A DNA stretch of 64,000 nt from Alphaproteobacteria bacterium LSUCC0396. GTDB lineage: Bacteria > Pseudomonadota > Alphaproteobacteria > Puniceispirillales > Puniceispirillaceae. The notes under the pieces are model-generated. The model did not search any database, had not been told where the DNA came from, and worked only from the letters and a program-made list of their open reading frames with translations. Positions 18,403-27,881 of the stretch are shown here, in pieces (within the stretch, counting starts at the first letter, position 1; every line of letters begins with the position of its first letter). Position numbers and translations under genes: made by a program. The stretch covers positions 1,605,001 to 1,669,000 of the forward strand of contig CP166131.1 in the NCBI GenBank assembly GCA_041228345.1, read 5' to 3'.

Positions 18403-18526
18403 CGCTTTAAAACCTTTTTCAAATCCCGCCCGTCAGTCAGCCCTATTAACCACAATATATTGGGCGATATATTCTTCTCCAGCGCCAGACTATAGCGCGC
18501 CTTCCAGCGGTTACCAAGCCGGCAGA

Positions 18527-19933
18527 TTATGTGTCATTTTTTAACGGTTCTGCTTCGGCGTGAACATGGCCGATCAGGCACCAAAGGCTGATGCCGCGAA
18601 GCGCAAGATAACTGGCAAAACTTGCCATTAAACCTGCCAGCCCGACTGCAAGATAGAAAATGGCTATAGCAAAGCCAGCCGAGGCAATGATCATCGCATT
18701 GCGCATCTGCGTGCCTTTTGTTGCGCCAACAAAAATACCGTCCATCTGAAACGCCAAAAACGAAACGAGAGGCAGGATAATTACCCATTTCCAATAGTCA
18801 TCAATAAAGATAATCAATTCCTCTTGGCTGGTCAGCAATGCCAAGATGACGCCCTGACCCGCCCATAACAGACATGCCAGCATCAATGCCATCATGCCTG
18901 CCAGATAATTTGTCCGGCGAATAACAATGCGAAGCATAAGCGGATTCCGCCGTCCAATAGCCTCGCCAACAAGGGCTTCGGCAGCATGGGCAAACCCGTC
19001 AATGGCAAAGGCCAGAAGGCCAAAGAGCGACAGCATGATCTGGCACGTGGCAAGTGCCAAATCATCGAGCTTGGCCGCCTCATTCAACAATAATGCTTCA
19101 CAACCGATCAGCAGGATTGTGCGGATAAAAATATCACGGCCAAGGCTAAAGAACTGGCGATAGGGGGCAAGGTCAAGCCATTCGGGCAAGCGCGCGCCGG
19201 TCGGCGGCCGAAGCAATCGGCCTAGCTGGCCTGGCCAGCGGCGCGTAATCCGCCAGATCATAAAGGCGAGGCCGCCCCATTGTGCCGCCACTGACGCCAG
19301 TGCAACACCATTCACACTCATCCCAAAGCCGGTGACAAGGATGACATCCAGCACCAGATTGATGCCATTCACCAGAAACAGCAATCCCATGCCAAGCCGC
19401 ATTTGCTGGCGTCCATATAGCCCGCCAAGAAGCACCATATTGGCAAGGGCCGCCGGCATTGCAAAAATGCGGATACTGATATATTCGACCATTAACTGTT
19501 CGGCCAGCTCACTGGCAGAAAACGCGTTGACCGCGATAGTGCTGACCAGCGGTGATGCCAAGATAAATACCCCGCCAAGACCAAAAGCGAGGGTAATACC
19601 GCGTATCAACAAAAACGCGATCTTATCATCCTGACCGGTACCATACATCTGGGCGACGAGGCCGGTTGTGCCCATTCGCAAAAAACCAAGCCCGAAATAA
19701 ATGAAATTGAATACGATCATGCCAAGCCCGACACCGCCGATAAATACCGGATCATCAAGCCGCCCCATCATCGCCACATCAACCGCCCCAACAAGCGGTA
19801 TGGTTACATTGGACAGCATGATCGGCCATGCCAGCTGCCAGATATGACGCCATCCGGTATGGTCGTGCTGCTGGGAGACCGGGCCAGATTTTGATGCAGA
19901 TTTTGGGCCAGATTTCGGGGTGGGTTTCAGCAT
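18527..19933 (-). CDS. MATE family efflux transporter
   Basis: Multidrug and toxic compound extrusion family antiporter of 468 residues with about twelve membrane helices arranged as two MatE halves. The N-terminal half begins IWQLAWPIMLSNVTIPLVGAVD, and a DinF-like pattern is seen (AVDVAMMGRL). The start at 19933 (MLKPTPKSGPKS) follows a Lys/Ser/Pro-rich short cytoplasmic leader that itself looks repeat-derived; an upstream in-frame start at 20023 gives an implausible leader. Substrate is unknown; Na+ or H+ coupling cannot be told from sequence. Confidence 0.9.
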   Translation of the reverse strand: MLKPTPKSGPKSASKSGPVSQQHDHTGWRHIWQLAWPIMLSNVTIPLVGAVDVAMMGRLDDPVFIGGVGLGMIVFNFIYFGLGFLRMGTTGLVAQMYGTGQDDKIAFLLIRGITLAFGLGGVFILASPLVSTIAVNAFSASELAEQLMVEYISIRIFAMPAALANMVLLGGLYGRQQMRLGMGLLFLVNGINLVLDVILVTGFGMSVNGVALASVAAQWGGLAFMIWRITRRWPGQLGRLLRPPTGARLPEWLDLAPYRQFFSLGRDIFIRTILLIGCEALLLNEAAKLDDLALATCQIMLSLFGLLAFAIDGFAHAAEALVGEAIGRRNPLMLRIVIRRTNYLAGMMALMLACLLWAGQGVILALLTSQEELIIFIDDYWKWVIILPLVSFLAFQMDGIFVGATKGTQMRNAMIIASAGFAIAIFYLAVGLAGLMASFASYLALRGISLWCLIGHVHAEAEPLKNDT

Positions 19934-20173
19934 CTTATGCCTATTCGATTGCGCCGAAGGTTCCCACAATGTCAGCACAAAAACCGGCCATCGCCAAGCT
20001 GCTGAATAACGCACCCCCAGCACGCCGTGAAACAGATTTCATTTTTGCTGATGAAAATGCATTAACACCCCTATCAGGGTTAATAATCGACGATCCGCAT
20101 TGCCTAACCCCAGAGAAACTTGTTATGCCTTGGCTATGCTTTTTGCATTTGTGGCATAAGAGGATAACGAATT

Positions 20174-21847
20174 TTGCCCTTCTTTCATTCGCGTGCGGCC
20201 TTATATGCCCTCATGGCTATCTTGTCGGTGATGATCTTACTCGGTCATCATTCGATACCGCCGATGGATCGCGACGAGTCGCGTTTCGCCCAGGCCAGCA
20301 AACAGATGCTGCAGTCAGGCGATTATGTCACGGTTCGTTTTCAAGATGAGTTGCGTGCAAAAAAACCGGCAGGCATCTACTGGCTACAGTCAGGTTTTGC
20401 CCGCGTTTTGGGGCCAGAAACGATTTCATCCTACCGGTTGGTAAACCTATTCGCGCTGCTGGCTGCGGTTTTCATGCTTTACCATATTGGTTTGCGTTTA
20501 TACGAACCGCGCGCTGCATTGGCGGTGGCGGCTTTGTTTTCCAGCGGGTTTTTGCTGCTTGGCGAGGCTCACCTTGCCAAAACTGACACGGTTTTGATGG
20601 CGTTGGCACTTGCCCAGCAATGGGCGTTAATGCAGCTTTATCTCGCTTGGCAAAATGATCAGCCCGCACCGCGATATGGCTGGCTATGGTTCTGGCTTGC
20701 GATGGCGGCAGGGATCATGATTAAAGGGCCGGTTTTGCCGGTTCTGGCCTTGCTTACTTTGGCCGGATTATGCCTGTGGCATCGGCACTATCGCTGGCTT
20801 CGGATCATCCGGTTCTGGCCCGGGCTAATGTTGGTTTTGATCATCTGTTTGCCGTGGGCGGTGCTGGTCACCGCCGCAACCGACGGCGCGTTTTTATCAA
20901 CTGCGGTAAGTGGCGATCTCATGGCAAAGGTGAAATCGGGGCAGGAATCACACGGCGCACCGCCGGGGGTTTATGCGCTGATCGTTGGATTATTGATCTG
21001 GCCGGCGACCCCGCTTCTGGTTTGGGCATTGGCCGAGGTCAGGCAATTCACCAAACGGGCCGAAAGCCGGTTTTTACTTGCCTGGATTGTACCGTTCTGG
21101 GTCATGATCGAATTGATCCCAACCAAATTGCCGCATTATCCGCTGCCGGTTTTTCCAGCGATTATTCTGCTGCTTATTGGCGGCGTTACAGCCCTGTCAA
21201 ACCCATCAGACGGGCGCGCTAGATGGCGTTATCTTGCTGGATTGATTTGCCGCTATCTTGGTATCGGTGTCGGCGGCCTATTGGCGGCGGTAAGTTTATG
21301 GGGCGCAATGCGCTTTGGCGGCGAGACCAGCCGCGAGGCCATGCTGTTTGCGTTGCTGGCACTAGTTATCGCCGGGGTGGCGGGGTGGTGTGGTCACCTA
21401 TGGATAAAACAGGCCTTGTGGCGACCGTTTTTTGGCATGATTGGCGCGGCAATGCTGTTTCATATGGTTGTCTTTTCTGGCGTTATTCCGTCGCTGTCGC
21501 GCATTCATGTCTCCAGTGCAATTGCCGCCAAAATTGCCGATTTGCCAACCCCGCCAGTGGCGATTGCGACCAGCGGTTATAAGGAACCATCATTAGTGTT
21601 CTTGCTGGGGCGTGATTTACTATTGCTTGACCCAAGAGAGGCTGCTTTGTTTCTGGTCGAGGCACCTGGCGGGCTGGCGCTAATCGAAGCGCGCCAACAA
21701 GCGGCATTTCTCGAGGCTGCCAGCCAATTAGAGCTTGGGCTAATGCCGCCGTTACAGGTGAACGGATTCAACATATCAAAGGGCCAGGACGTGCTTATTT
21801 TGCTATATCGCGCCGAGATATTTGACGCGAAAGTGAGCAAGGAGTAA
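20174..21847 (+). CDS. ArnT/PMT-like glycosyltransferase (GT39/GT83 family)
   Basis: Polytopic inner-membrane glycosyltransferase (557 residues, about 11-12 helices) of the type that transfers a sugar from a polyprenyl-phosphate donor to lipid A or protein on the periplasmic face. The first loop carries PPMDRDESRFAQASKQML, containing the DE acceptor-site motif of ArnT-like enzymes, followed by KKPAGIYWLQ. TTG at 20174, preceded by AGAGG, is the likely start; ATG at 20213 is the alternative. The next two genes encode a polyprenyl-phosphate sugar synthase-like GT2 and a LpxB-N protein, a coherent lipid-glycan modification set. Confidence 0.9.
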   Translation: MPFFHSRAALYALMAILSVMILLGHHSIPPMDRDESRFAQASKQMLQSGDYVTVRFQDELRAKKPAGIYWLQSGFARVLGPETISSYRLVNLFALLAAVFMLYHIGLRLYEPRAALAVAALFSSGFLLLGEAHLAKTDTVLMALALAQQWALMQLYLAWQNDQPAPRYGWLWFWLAMAAGIMIKGPVLPVLALLTLAGLCLWHRHYRWLRIIRFWPGLMLVLIICLPWAVLVTAATDGAFLSTAVSGDLMAKVKSGQESHGAPPGVYALIVGLLIWPATPLLVWALAEVRQFTKRAESRFLLAWIVPFWVMIELIPTKLPHYPLPVFPAIILLLIGGVTALSNPSDGRARWRYLAGLICRYLGIGVGGLLAAVSLWGAMRFGGETSREAMLFALLALVIAGVAGWCGHLWIKQALWRPFFGMIGAAMLFHMVVFSGVIPSLSRIHVSSAIAAKIADLPTPPVAIATSGYKEPSLVFLLGRDLLLLDPREAALFLVEAPGGLALIEARQQAAFLEAASQLELGLMPPLQVNGFNISKGQDVLILLYRAEIFDAKVSKE

Positions 21848-21951
21848 AAGCGGGAAACGATAATGGCTGTTATGATTGTTCCACTAATGGTATTCATCCA
21901 GATTTAACGGCCGTAAAATTAACCGCTGCCAGAAAGAACCATGCCCAGACG

Positions 21952-22863
21952 ATGACCGCCGCCAGCCAACCTGTTGATATCTCGATCTTGGTCCCCGTGA
22001 TGAATGAGGCTGGCAATATCCGCCCGCTCATCGACGAGATTTGCAGCGTTTTTGACGGCCGCCGGTTTGAAATTATCTATATTGATGATGCAAGCAATGA
22101 CGCAACTGCAGATGAATTAGCCGCAGCATTGATCGCAGTGCCGCAATTACGCGTGCTTCGTCATGCTCATCGCGCTGGCCAAAGTGCGGCAATCCGGTCT
22201 GGTCTGTTGCAGGCAAATGGTGATCTAATTGGTGTCCTAGACGGTGATGGGCAGAATGTGCCAGCCGATTTTCCGGCGCTTGAGGCGACAGTGATTGCAG
22301 CCAGCAAAGGCGGCCAGATGGTAATGGCTGCCGGTATCCGGCAGCTGCGTGATGACAGCCCCATGCGCCTTGTGGCGTCGCGTGGCGCAAAATGGGTGCG
22401 GGCGAGCCTGCTTGCCGATACGCATCCGGATTCGGGCTGCGGTATTAAAATTCTGCCACGGGCGCTGTTTTTGCAATTGCCCTTTTTCAATCATATGCAC
22501 CGGTTTATGCCAAGCCTTGTGCGCCGTAATGGCGGTATCGTTCTTGGTGTGCCGGTGGCGCATCGGCCGCGGATCGCCGGAACGTCAAAATACCGAATTC
22601 TGGACCGGTTGCTTGTTGGCGTTTCCGACGTGCTTGGGGTGATGTGGCTATTACGCCGCGCCCCAATGCAAGGCGCAGTAGATGAGATAAACGCCCCACG
22701 CAGGGCACCAAAAAGAGCGGCTGGCAAGACGGTAACTGGCAAGACGGCAGCTGGCAAAAAAATGACCTCTGCCAAGAAAAAATCTGCCAAGAAAAAAGAT
22801 GTCACCAAAACTGTTAAAAAGGCATCTGATAAGCCAAAATCGGCAAAAGGAAATGCGCGATGA
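21952..22863 (+). CDS. Polyprenyl-phosphate glycosyltransferase (GT2, DPM1-like) with lysine-rich C-terminal tail
   Basis: Family 2 glycosyltransferase that probably loads a sugar on undecaprenyl phosphate as donor for the upstream ArnT-like enzyme. The nucleotide-sugar-binding strand ISILVPVMNEAGNIRPLI is at about 10-27, the metal motif DGDGQNVPADF at about 97-107 and HRPRIAGTSKYRI near 205. Unlike ArnC it lacks C-terminal membrane helices. Instead, residues from about 245 to 303 form a tail rich in Lys, Ala and Thr (repeated TGKT/AGKK/AKKK) resembling histone H1-like tails. It overlaps the next gene by 4 bp (ATGA). Confidence 0.88.
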   Translation: MTAASQPVDISILVPVMNEAGNIRPLIDEICSVFDGRRFEIIYIDDASNDATADELAAALIAVPQLRVLRHAHRAGQSAAIRSGLLQANGDLIGVLDGDGQNVPADFPALEATVIAASKGGQMVMAAGIRQLRDDSPMRLVASRGAKWVRASLLADTHPDSGCGIKILPRALFLQLPFFNHMHRFMPSLVRRNGGIVLGVPVAHRPRIAGTSKYRILDRLLVGVSDVLGVMWLLRRAPMQGAVDEINAPRRAPKRAAGKTVTGKTAAGKKMTSAKKKSAKKKDVTKTVKKASDKPKSAKGNAR

Positions 22864-23237
22864 TAGCCTATCTGTCCGCATCAATTGAAATGGTGGCACG
22901 CGGATTTGCCAATGCGCTATTGGCTGTGTTTCCGTTCTTGCCCGACAGCCTTGCCACACATCCAGAACAGATCATGATCATCGTTGGATTTGCCGGACAG
23001 GGGTTATTTGCCATGCGCTTTATCGTGCAATGGCTGACTTCAGAGGGTCAGGGCCGTTCAGTGATCCCGATTGCGTTTTGGTATTTTTCGATTGGCGGTG
23101 GCGCGGTTCTGCTGCTTTATGCGATCTGGCGGCAAGATCCGGTGATCATCTGCGGACAGGGGCTGGGGCTGTTTATCTATCTGCGCAATCTGTTTTTGAT
23201 CAAACGCCCGCGCAGTTCGCAATCGGCCTGTGAGTGA
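22860..23237 (+). CDS. Lipid-A-disaccharide synthase N-terminal-domain (LAB_N) membrane protein
   Basis: A 125-residue protein with three membrane helices and the LAB_N signature GFAGQGLFAMRFIVQWL followed by SVIPIAFWYFSIGGG and LGLFIYLRNL. This small domain accompanies ArnT/ArnC-like glycosyltransferases in many proteobacteria and is thought to help flip or present lipid-linked sugars. The start overlaps the GT2 stop (ATGA), so the three genes form one unit. It has no catalytic domain of LpxB itself. Confidence 0.9.
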   Translation: MIAYLSASIEMVARGFANALLAVFPFLPDSLATHPEQIMIIVGFAGQGLFAMRFIVQWLTSEGQGRSVIPIAFWYFSIGGGAVLLLYAIWRQDPVIICGQGLGLFIYLRNLFLIKRPRSSQSACE

Positions 23238-23276
23238 TCGCGCCTCTAATGAGTAATCGCGTTTGGCGAAAAAAGG

Positions 23277-23699
23277 CTAAAGGCTGGTTTCGCCCATTTC
23301 CATAATAACGGCCCAATGACTGGCTGAAACCGGGGTTACCGACAGACGTGACTGGCGCACTAATGGCATATCGGCCAGGCGTTCATCACTCTTGATCTGG
23401 GCGAGGGTAACGGGCCGATTCATGGATTTTACCGCGCGGATCGTAACCATACCAAACCGGCCAGTGATATCCGTTGGGTCGGGATGATAAAGCGCGCATA
23501 TTTCGGCAATGCCGACAATCTGTTTTTCATCGACCGAATGATAGAAAAAAACCAGATCACCGATTTGCATGGCTTTCATATTATTCGCTGCCTGATAGTT
23601 GCGCACGCCGTCCCAGCTCTCGCCAGCGCGGCCACGGTCAAGCTGATTTTGCCACGACCATGATGATGGTTCGGATTTCATCAGCCAATATTGCACCAT
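23277..23699 (-). CDS. EVE domain-containing protein
   Basis: A 140-residue single EVE (PUA-like) domain, a fold that reads modified bases in nucleic acids. The motif set YWLMKSEPSSWSW at the N-terminus, WDGVRNYQAANNM at about 29-41 and GDLVFFYHS are diagnostic. The start at 23699 is chosen because family members begin directly with (M)xYWLMKSEP; an upstream in-frame ATG at 23762 adds a stretch without family resemblance. It lies 46 bp after gpsA on the same strand and may share the tsaD-gpsA transcript. Confidence 0.92.
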   Translation of the reverse strand: MVQYWLMKSEPSSWSWQNQLDRGRAGESWDGVRNYQAANNMKAMQIGDLVFFYHSVDEKQIVGIAEICALYHPDPTDITGRFGMVTIRAVKSMNRPVTLAQIKSDERLADMPLVRQSRLSVTPVSASHWAVIMEMGETSL

Positions 23700-23745
23700 G
23701 ATCCTCGTATGATTTATCTGGTTCGTGATCTTTAATATGGCCGCG

Positions 23746-24723
23746 CTATTCGGCGCCGGCACGCCGCGCTAGCAGGCTTGCGACAACGCTATGCAAATCT
23801 TGCCCGTGATTAACCAGCTTGTCCACCGCATTGGTGATCGGCAAATCGACCCCTTTGGCTTTGGCTAATGCCGCCAGTTGCGAGACGGTACGGCTGCCCT
23901 CGGCAAGTTTTGCTGCTGGTGTTTCACCGCGCCCAAGCGCCATGCCAAATGCCATATTACGTGAATGTGGCCCGGCGCAGGTCAAGGCCAGATCACCGAC
24001 ACCGGCAAGGCCAAAAATCGTGTCTGGCTTGGCACCCATCAAGCTGGCGAAACGGGCCATTTCGGCAAGGCCCCGGGTTAGGATTGCGGCTTTGGCATTA
24101 TCACCAAATCCAGCACCAACAGTACAGCCAGCGGCAATAGCAATGACGTTTTTCATTGCACCAGCCAGTGCGACACCAACCGGGTCATCGTTGCAGTAAA
24201 GCCGCAAATTACTGCCCTCAAACGCATCTTGAATACGGTTGGTAATGGCGGTCTCATTGCTGGCAGCGACCAGTGCGGCGGGCAATCCGGCAAAGACTTC
24301 ATCGGCAAAACTTGGCCCCGAAAACACCGCCAAGGGATGGTCTGGTAATGATCTTGCGGCAAGATCGTTCAGCAGCATGGCACTGCCATCATCGGCCTTG
24401 CTAATGCCCTTGGCGCACAGAATAACGGCGCCCGGCTGACGTCCGTTCTGACGTTCAGCGATGGTTAAAAAGCTGGCCTGATTCGCCACCACCGGAACCG
24501 CAACAAAAATCAGTGCGGCATCATCAAGACAGGCGGGATCAAGGGTCGCGGCAATCGGCGCCGCCGGTTCAGCATCCGGCAAGTGCAGGCAGCGGCCAGC
24601 GGCCAGCGCATCAACACTTTCCTGACGACGTGCCAGAACCATGCTGGACTGGCCAGCGCGCTGCAATGCGCTGGCGATGGCTGCCCCCCAACTGCCAGCA
24701 CCAATAACAACAGCGCGGCTCAT
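23746..24723 (-). CDS. gpsA: Glycerol-3-phosphate dehydrogenase [NAD(P)+]
   Basis: Makes sn-glycerol-3-phosphate from DHAP for phospholipid synthesis. The 325-residue protein opens with the dinucleotide-binding VVIGAGSWGAAIASAL (GxGxxG at 8-13). It also has CAKGI, VFSGPSFADEV, the catalytic lysine in GAMKNVIAIAAG and TCAGPHSRN. Length is normal. Its start overlaps the end of tsaD by 4 bp, indicating translational coupling. Confidence 0.96.
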   Translation of the reverse strand: MSRAVVIGAGSWGAAIASALQRAGQSSMVLARRQESVDALAAGRCLHLPDAEPAAPIAATLDPACLDDAALIFVAVPVVANQASFLTIAERQNGRQPGAVILCAKGISKADDGSAMLLNDLAARSLPDHPLAVFSGPSFADEVFAGLPAALVAASNETAITNRIQDAFEGSNLRLYCNDDPVGVALAGAMKNVIAIAAGCTVGAGFGDNAKAAILTRGLAEMARFASLMGAKPDTIFGLAGVGDLALTCAGPHSRNMAFGMALGRGETPAAKLAEGSRTVSQLAALAKAKGVDLPITNAVDKLVNHGQDLHSVVASLLARRAGAE

Positions 24724-25793
24724 TGACGGACTCCTCGACCCGGCGGCGGGCTAGCCTCAGGATCAAGTGGCCATCTCGGGCGCGGCGCAAAGGCCAGATC
24801 GTCAGCGGCGTCCAGCCTTTCGAGTGCGGCCCAGGCGATCATCGCCGCATTATCAGTGCATAATTTGGCGGGCGGTACAGACAATCGAAACCCAGCGGCA
24901 TCTGCAACCTGCTGCAAACAGGTGAAAATATGTTTATTTGCGGCAACACCGCCAGCGATCACCAAGGCGGGCTGAATTCCATCTTGCGGCGGAAAAGCGT
25001 CACGAAAGCGTGCCATTGCCATTTTGGTACGGTCGGCAAGACAATCTGCGATAGCGGCTTGCAGGCTGGCGGCAAGATCGGCCAATGGCGCGGCCTCGGG
25101 CCCGCCGAGCTGGTCAAGGCGGTTGGCAAGCGCGGTTTTCAGGCCGGAAAAGGAAAAATGGCAATTTGCGCTGCCCTTTAATGGGCGCGGCAGGGCAATT
25201 GATTTTGGATTGCCGTTCTTTGCCGCCGCCTCGATGGCAGGCCCACCCGGATAGCCAAGCCCCATCGCCTTGGCGCATTTGTCAAACGCCTCGCCAGCCG
25301 CATCATCCATGGTTGTGCCATAACGGTGATATTGTCCAGGGCCAACAACAGCCAGCAATTGCGTATGGCCGCCTGACACTAGCAGCAGCAAATAGGGAAA
25401 AGCCACATCATCGGCAAGACGCGGGCTAAGTGCATGGCCTTCAAGGTGATTTACCGCGTAATAGGGAATGTTTCGGGCTGCGGCGATGGCCTTGGCCGTA
25501 ACCGTGCCGATAGCAACCCCGCCAATCAGACCCGGCCCGCCAGTGGCAGCAACCGCATCAATATCACCCATTGTCATGCCGGCGGTTGCCAATGCGTCAC
25601 GGATCACCTGATCAATCATTTCAAGATGCGCCCGTGCGGCGACTTCCGGCACAACGCCGCCATGTTTTGCATGTGTGTCAATTTGCGACGCAATTTCATT
25701 GGCGTGAATGGTCTTGTCAGCCGCGACAATGGCTGCCGCAGTTTCATCACAGCTGCTTTCAATACCAAGCATGATAACGGGGCGTTGAGCCAT
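24720..25793 (-). CDS. tsaD: tRNA N6-adenosine threonylcarbamoyltransferase TsaD
   Basis: Catalytic subunit that transfers threonylcarbamoyl to A37 of ANN-decoding tRNAs, an essential modification. The 357-residue protein starts with the ASKHA-fold LGIESSCDETAAAIV, has metal ligands H116 and H120 in NHLEGH, GGPGLIGGVAIG at about 85-96 and the C-terminal DNAAMIAW. It is the first gene of the leftward tsaD-gpsA-EVE group and is divergent from hemC, a gene pair conserved in alphaproteobacteria. Confidence 0.97.
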   Translation of the reverse strand: MAQRPVIMLGIESSCDETAAAIVAADKTIHANEIASQIDTHAKHGGVVPEVAARAHLEMIDQVIRDALATAGMTMGDIDAVAATGGPGLIGGVAIGTVTAKAIAAARNIPYYAVNHLEGHALSPRLADDVAFPYLLLLVSGGHTQLLAVVGPGQYHRYGTTMDDAAGEAFDKCAKAMGLGYPGGPAIEAAAKNGNPKSIALPRPLKGSANCHFSFSGLKTALANRLDQLGGPEAAPLADLAASLQAAIADCLADRTKMAMARFRDAFPPQDGIQPALVIAGGVAANKHIFTCLQQVADAAGFRLSVPPAKLCTDNAAMIAWAALERLDAADDLAFAPRPRWPLDPEASPPPGRGVRQ

Positions 25794-25948
25794 GAATAAT
25801 AATTCCTAAAACAAATTTGCCTCACCTTATCCGAAGCCGGATTGAGATGCCAGTCCTCTCGGTAAAGTGGCGGGGTGCGATGGTTTTTGTCGAAAGCGGG
25901 GTTTTTGGCTTTGCATTTGCCTTCCAGCCCCTTTAGACATGGCGTGCT

Positions 25949-26884
25949 ATGAAAGTTGATTTCTCGTTTTTTGATGCCGAGCCGCTGAGGCTGGCAAGCC
26001 GCGCATCGCAGTTGGCAATGGTGCAGGCTGAGATGGTGTGCGCTGCATTGAAACCTGCCGCCGTTACGGTGCGTCCGGTGACCACCAAGGGCGACCGGAT
26101 TCTGGATCGCCCGCTTATCGAGGCCGGTGGCAAGGGGCTATTTATCAAGGAGCTGGAACGATCAATTTTGGCTGGTGTTTCCGATGCCGCGGTGCATTCG
26201 ATGAAAGATATGGAAACATTCTTTGCCCCCGGCACCGAAATTGGCGCGGTACTGACACGCGAAGATCGGCGTGATGCGCTTGTTGGGCCATATCGCAGCC
26301 TTGATGATTTGCCGAAGGGCGCACGAATCGGCACCGCATCGGTGCGCCGTGCCGCTATTTTGCTGAATTACCGGCCTGATCTTCAAATCCAGCTAATCCG
26401 CGGCAATCTAAACCGGCGGCTTGGGTTGTTAGCAGCCGGCGATTATGACGCTCTTATTCTTGCTGTTGCTGGTATCAAACGGCTTGGTGTCGAAATTGAC
26501 TATACGCCGATTGCAGCCGAAATCATGCCATCTGCGGTGGCACAAGGTGCGCTCGCTGTGCAGATTGCCGCGCCTGATACACCGCGCGCGGTTGCGGTAA
26601 AGGCGCTTGTCGGCGGCCTGACCTGCCCTAAGGCGCTTGTCGAGGTGACTGCCGAACGTGCGCTTCTTAGCTTTTTGGACGGGTCATGCCAGACGCCGAT
26701 TTCGGCAAGTGCGGTGCTTGATGAGGCCGGTCAGGTGACGCTTGATGGGATGATCCTGCGGCCCGATGGCAGCGCCGCACATCGCCGCCAAATCTGCGCC
26801 CCCGCCGATCAGGCAGAAAGGCTTGGCGCGGAATTGGGTGCAGAATTACTGGGTCTTGCAGGGGGCCGTGCGTTTCTTGCCTGA
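25949..26884 (+). CDS. hemC: Porphobilinogen deaminase (hydroxymethylbilane synthase)
   Basis: Polymerises four porphobilinogens to hydroxymethylbilane in haem synthesis. The 311-residue protein has the expected catalytic aspartate D87 in HSMKDM, arginine-rich cofactor contacts GTASVRRAA and RGNLNRRL, and the dipyrromethane-attachment cysteine C247 in LDGSCQTPI. N-terminal LRLASRASQLAMVQA is typical. It begins a four-gene series hemC-hemD-mic60-hemY and is divergent from tsaD. Confidence 0.97.
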   Translation: MKVDFSFFDAEPLRLASRASQLAMVQAEMVCAALKPAAVTVRPVTTKGDRILDRPLIEAGGKGLFIKELERSILAGVSDAAVHSMKDMETFFAPGTEIGAVLTREDRRDALVGPYRSLDDLPKGARIGTASVRRAAILLNYRPDLQIQLIRGNLNRRLGLLAAGDYDALILAVAGIKRLGVEIDYTPIAAEIMPSAVAQGALAVQIAAPDTPRAVAVKALVGGLTCPKALVEVTAERALLSFLDGSCQTPISASAVLDEAGQVTLDGMILRPDGSAAHRRQICAPADQAERLGAELGAELLGLAGGRAFLA

Positions 26885-26988
26885 TCACGATTGATCGGGC
26901 GGGCGGCAGTATTGGAGTGTTTTCGACCAAGCTGGTGACCGGCTGGTTGGCAAGCGCCGGCAAAATTCGCGGCAAGAAAGGGATGATG

Positions 26989-27726
26989 ATGGCAAAATCC
27001 ACCCTAATTATCCGGCCTCAGCCTGATGCTGATCGTGATGTATTATGGCTGCAACGTTATGGTGTTCCGGCGCTTGCCAGCCCGGTTATGCGCGGTACAG
27101 CACTGGTGCATGATTTGCCCGATCCAGCCGGTTATGATGGGGTTATCTTTACCAGCCGTCATGCGGTTGATGCGATCCGGCAATCGCCCAAGGCCGCGGC
27201 ATGGATGATGAAACCGGCCTTTGTCGTTGGCACGGCAACGGCGGCAGCTGCACGTGATGCTGGATTTTCCAGATTGATCACTGGTAATGGCGGTGGGGCT
27301 GGCCTGATCGCGCCAATCCGGCAAGCTGGTGCGTCATTTGGGGTGGCGACTGGCCGTCTGGTCTGGCCAAGCGCGGTTGACATCAGCTTTGATATGGCAG
27401 CGGCTTTACCGGATTTTGACGTCGAGCGGGTGCCGGTTTATCAGATGGTTGCGGCGGCCGGTTTTACACCAGCAATCACCAACGCGCTGGACGGCCAAAA
27501 AATTGCGGCGGTCATTGCCATGTCGCCGCGGTCAATCCAGCTGTTTCGGGCGGCGATTGCCGCCGCCGGACAGGATGCAGCTTTGGCGTCGATCAGTTTG
27601 ATTGCTGGCAGCAATGCCATTGCCAGCGCCGCCGGTAGTGGCTGGAAGAAAGTCTATACGGCGCGCCATCCACGCCGCAGCCGGTTGATGGCAATTGCGG
27701 TTCTGCGCCATCAACGTGAACAGTGA
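26989..27726 (+). CDS. hemD: Uroporphyrinogen-III synthase
   Basis: Closes hydroxymethylbilane into uroporphyrinogen III. HemD proteins are poorly conserved; this 245-residue product is recognised from the HEM4 pattern (LIIRPQPDADRDVLWLQ, VIFTSRHAVDAI, VVGTATAAAARDAGF, VERVPVYQM, IAAVIAMSPRSIQLF) and from position between hemC and hemY-linked genes. Three in-frame ATGs (26983, 26986, 26989) follow an AAGAAAGGG ribosome-binding site; the last gives MAKSTLIIRP. The longer frame from 26917 is unlikely. Confidence 0.9.
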   Translation: MAKSTLIIRPQPDADRDVLWLQRYGVPALASPVMRGTALVHDLPDPAGYDGVIFTSRHAVDAIRQSPKAAAWMMKPAFVVGTATAAAARDAGFSRLITGNGGGAGLIAPIRQAGASFGVATGRLVWPSAVDISFDMAAALPDFDVERVPVYQMVAAAGFTPAITNALDGQKIAAVIAMSPRSIQLFRAAIAAAGQDAALASISLIAGSNAIASAAGSGWKKVYTARHPRRSRLMAIAVLRHQREQ

Positions 27727-27881
27727 GGCGACCACCGCCACGAAAATTTGCGCCATCATACTTTAGGTCATGCTGGTATCTTGTCGCGGTGCTATGATAT
27801 GGTTTTCAAGGGATATAGTTTGCGGGTGATCGAACGATATCACCGCAGGCCAACGGCAAACAGGACATACCACAGCGCATC

